14,678 nucleotides of DNA from Halanaerobiales bacterium (GTDB taxonomy: Bacteria; Bacillota_F; Halanaerobiia; DY22613), in the NCBI GenBank assembly GCA_023128035.1, contig JAGMES010000107.1:1-14678 (forward strand). Direction: 5' to 3'. Below, one piece after another: positions 14,562 through 14,678 of the stretch (positions are counted from its first letter, which is position 1; every line of letters begins with the position of its first letter). The notes under the pieces are model-generated. The model saw nothing but the letters and a program-made list of their open reading frames with translations, was not told the origin of the DNA and did no database searches. The position numbers and the translations under genes were made by a program.

Positions 14562-14678
14562 TTAGTAAGTAAACACTGAACTGCGAATTTCAAAGTGACA
14601 CTTCAGTTCTAATAGATCAAATTGTTTTACTCCAACAATATAATCACCCGCTGGAAGATTCATTCCAATATAAGAGAA
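14562..14678 (-). CDS. C-terminal 38 residues of an unidentified protein (runs off the window)
   Basis: Reading in from the right edge on the minus strand there is an open frame ending in TAA at 14562-14564. It contains MNLPAGDYIVGVKQF and ends FEIRSSVFTY. The alternation of short hydrophobic and polar residues suggests beta structure. The stop is 8 bases from the bidirectional terminator, which supports a real gene end. No family was recognised from so short a piece. The start lies beyond the window. Confidence 0.6.
   Translation of the reverse strand, partial: FSYIGMNLPAGDYIVGVKQFDLLELKCHFEIRSSVFTY

Overview
The window is AT-rich bacterial DNA carrying twelve complete protein genes and one partial gene. 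All but one run leftward (minus strand). The veg and yabG genes mark the host as an endospore-forming Firmicute. Low GC, strong AGGAGG-type ribosome sites and intrinsic terminators fit this. A gingipain-type secreted protease and a LysM/GH18 spore-type protein suggest an anaerobic clostridial or Halanaerobiales-like lineage, but the exact taxon is inference.

Layout from left to right. (1) 1-2739: the phosphate-type two-component system phoP-phoR, whose genes overlap by 11 bp. A candidate PHO box lies upstream of phoP, followed by a TTAAGAA-unit inverted repeat. (2) 2733-6065: a small membrane-anchored charged protein, then a large glycosyltransferase that appears to combine three transferase-like regions. 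(3) 6248-8497: a secreted C25 (gingipain-like) cysteine protease with a C-terminal PPC domain, a textbook sigma-A promoter and a long leader. (4) 8815-10763: a HEAT-repeat protein with its own promoter, and a LysM/GH18 protein whose catalytic motif is destroyed. (5) 10867-11193: a small membrane protein. (6) 11468-14141: the order rsmA-ykuK-yabG-veg, which resembles the Bacillus rsmA-yabG-veg cluster with ykuK inserted. (7) 14367-14516: the only plus-strand gene, a 49-residue unknown, followed by a bidirectional terminator and the C-terminus of another minus-strand gene that runs off the window.

The most unusual feature is a repeated multi-hairpin element. Two copies are essentially complete (11336-11454 and 12685-12775), and the right end of a third lies at 1-20. 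All copies are on the plus strand and end in GAGTTCACT. The two complete copies differ in ways that keep base pairing, including one compensatory pair, which suggests a structured RNA. The sequence resembles right ends (and omega-RNA scaffolds) of IS200/IS605/IS1341-type elements, but no tnpA or tnpB lies in the window. Each copy abuts the 3' end of an oppositely oriented gene (phoR, veg, ykuK), and one supplies the ykuK stop codon.

Functionally, the right half is dominated by sporulation and housekeeping genes: rRNA methylation (rsmA), spore-coat processing (yabG), biofilm/sporulation-linked veg and a LysM coat-type protein. The left half covers phosphate signalling and cell-surface glycan and protein processing. 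Several promoters with near-consensus sigma-A boxes were found, plus weaker candidates for sigma-K (yabG) and sigma-F (the 49-residue gene). No rRNA, tRNA or CRISPR array was seen.
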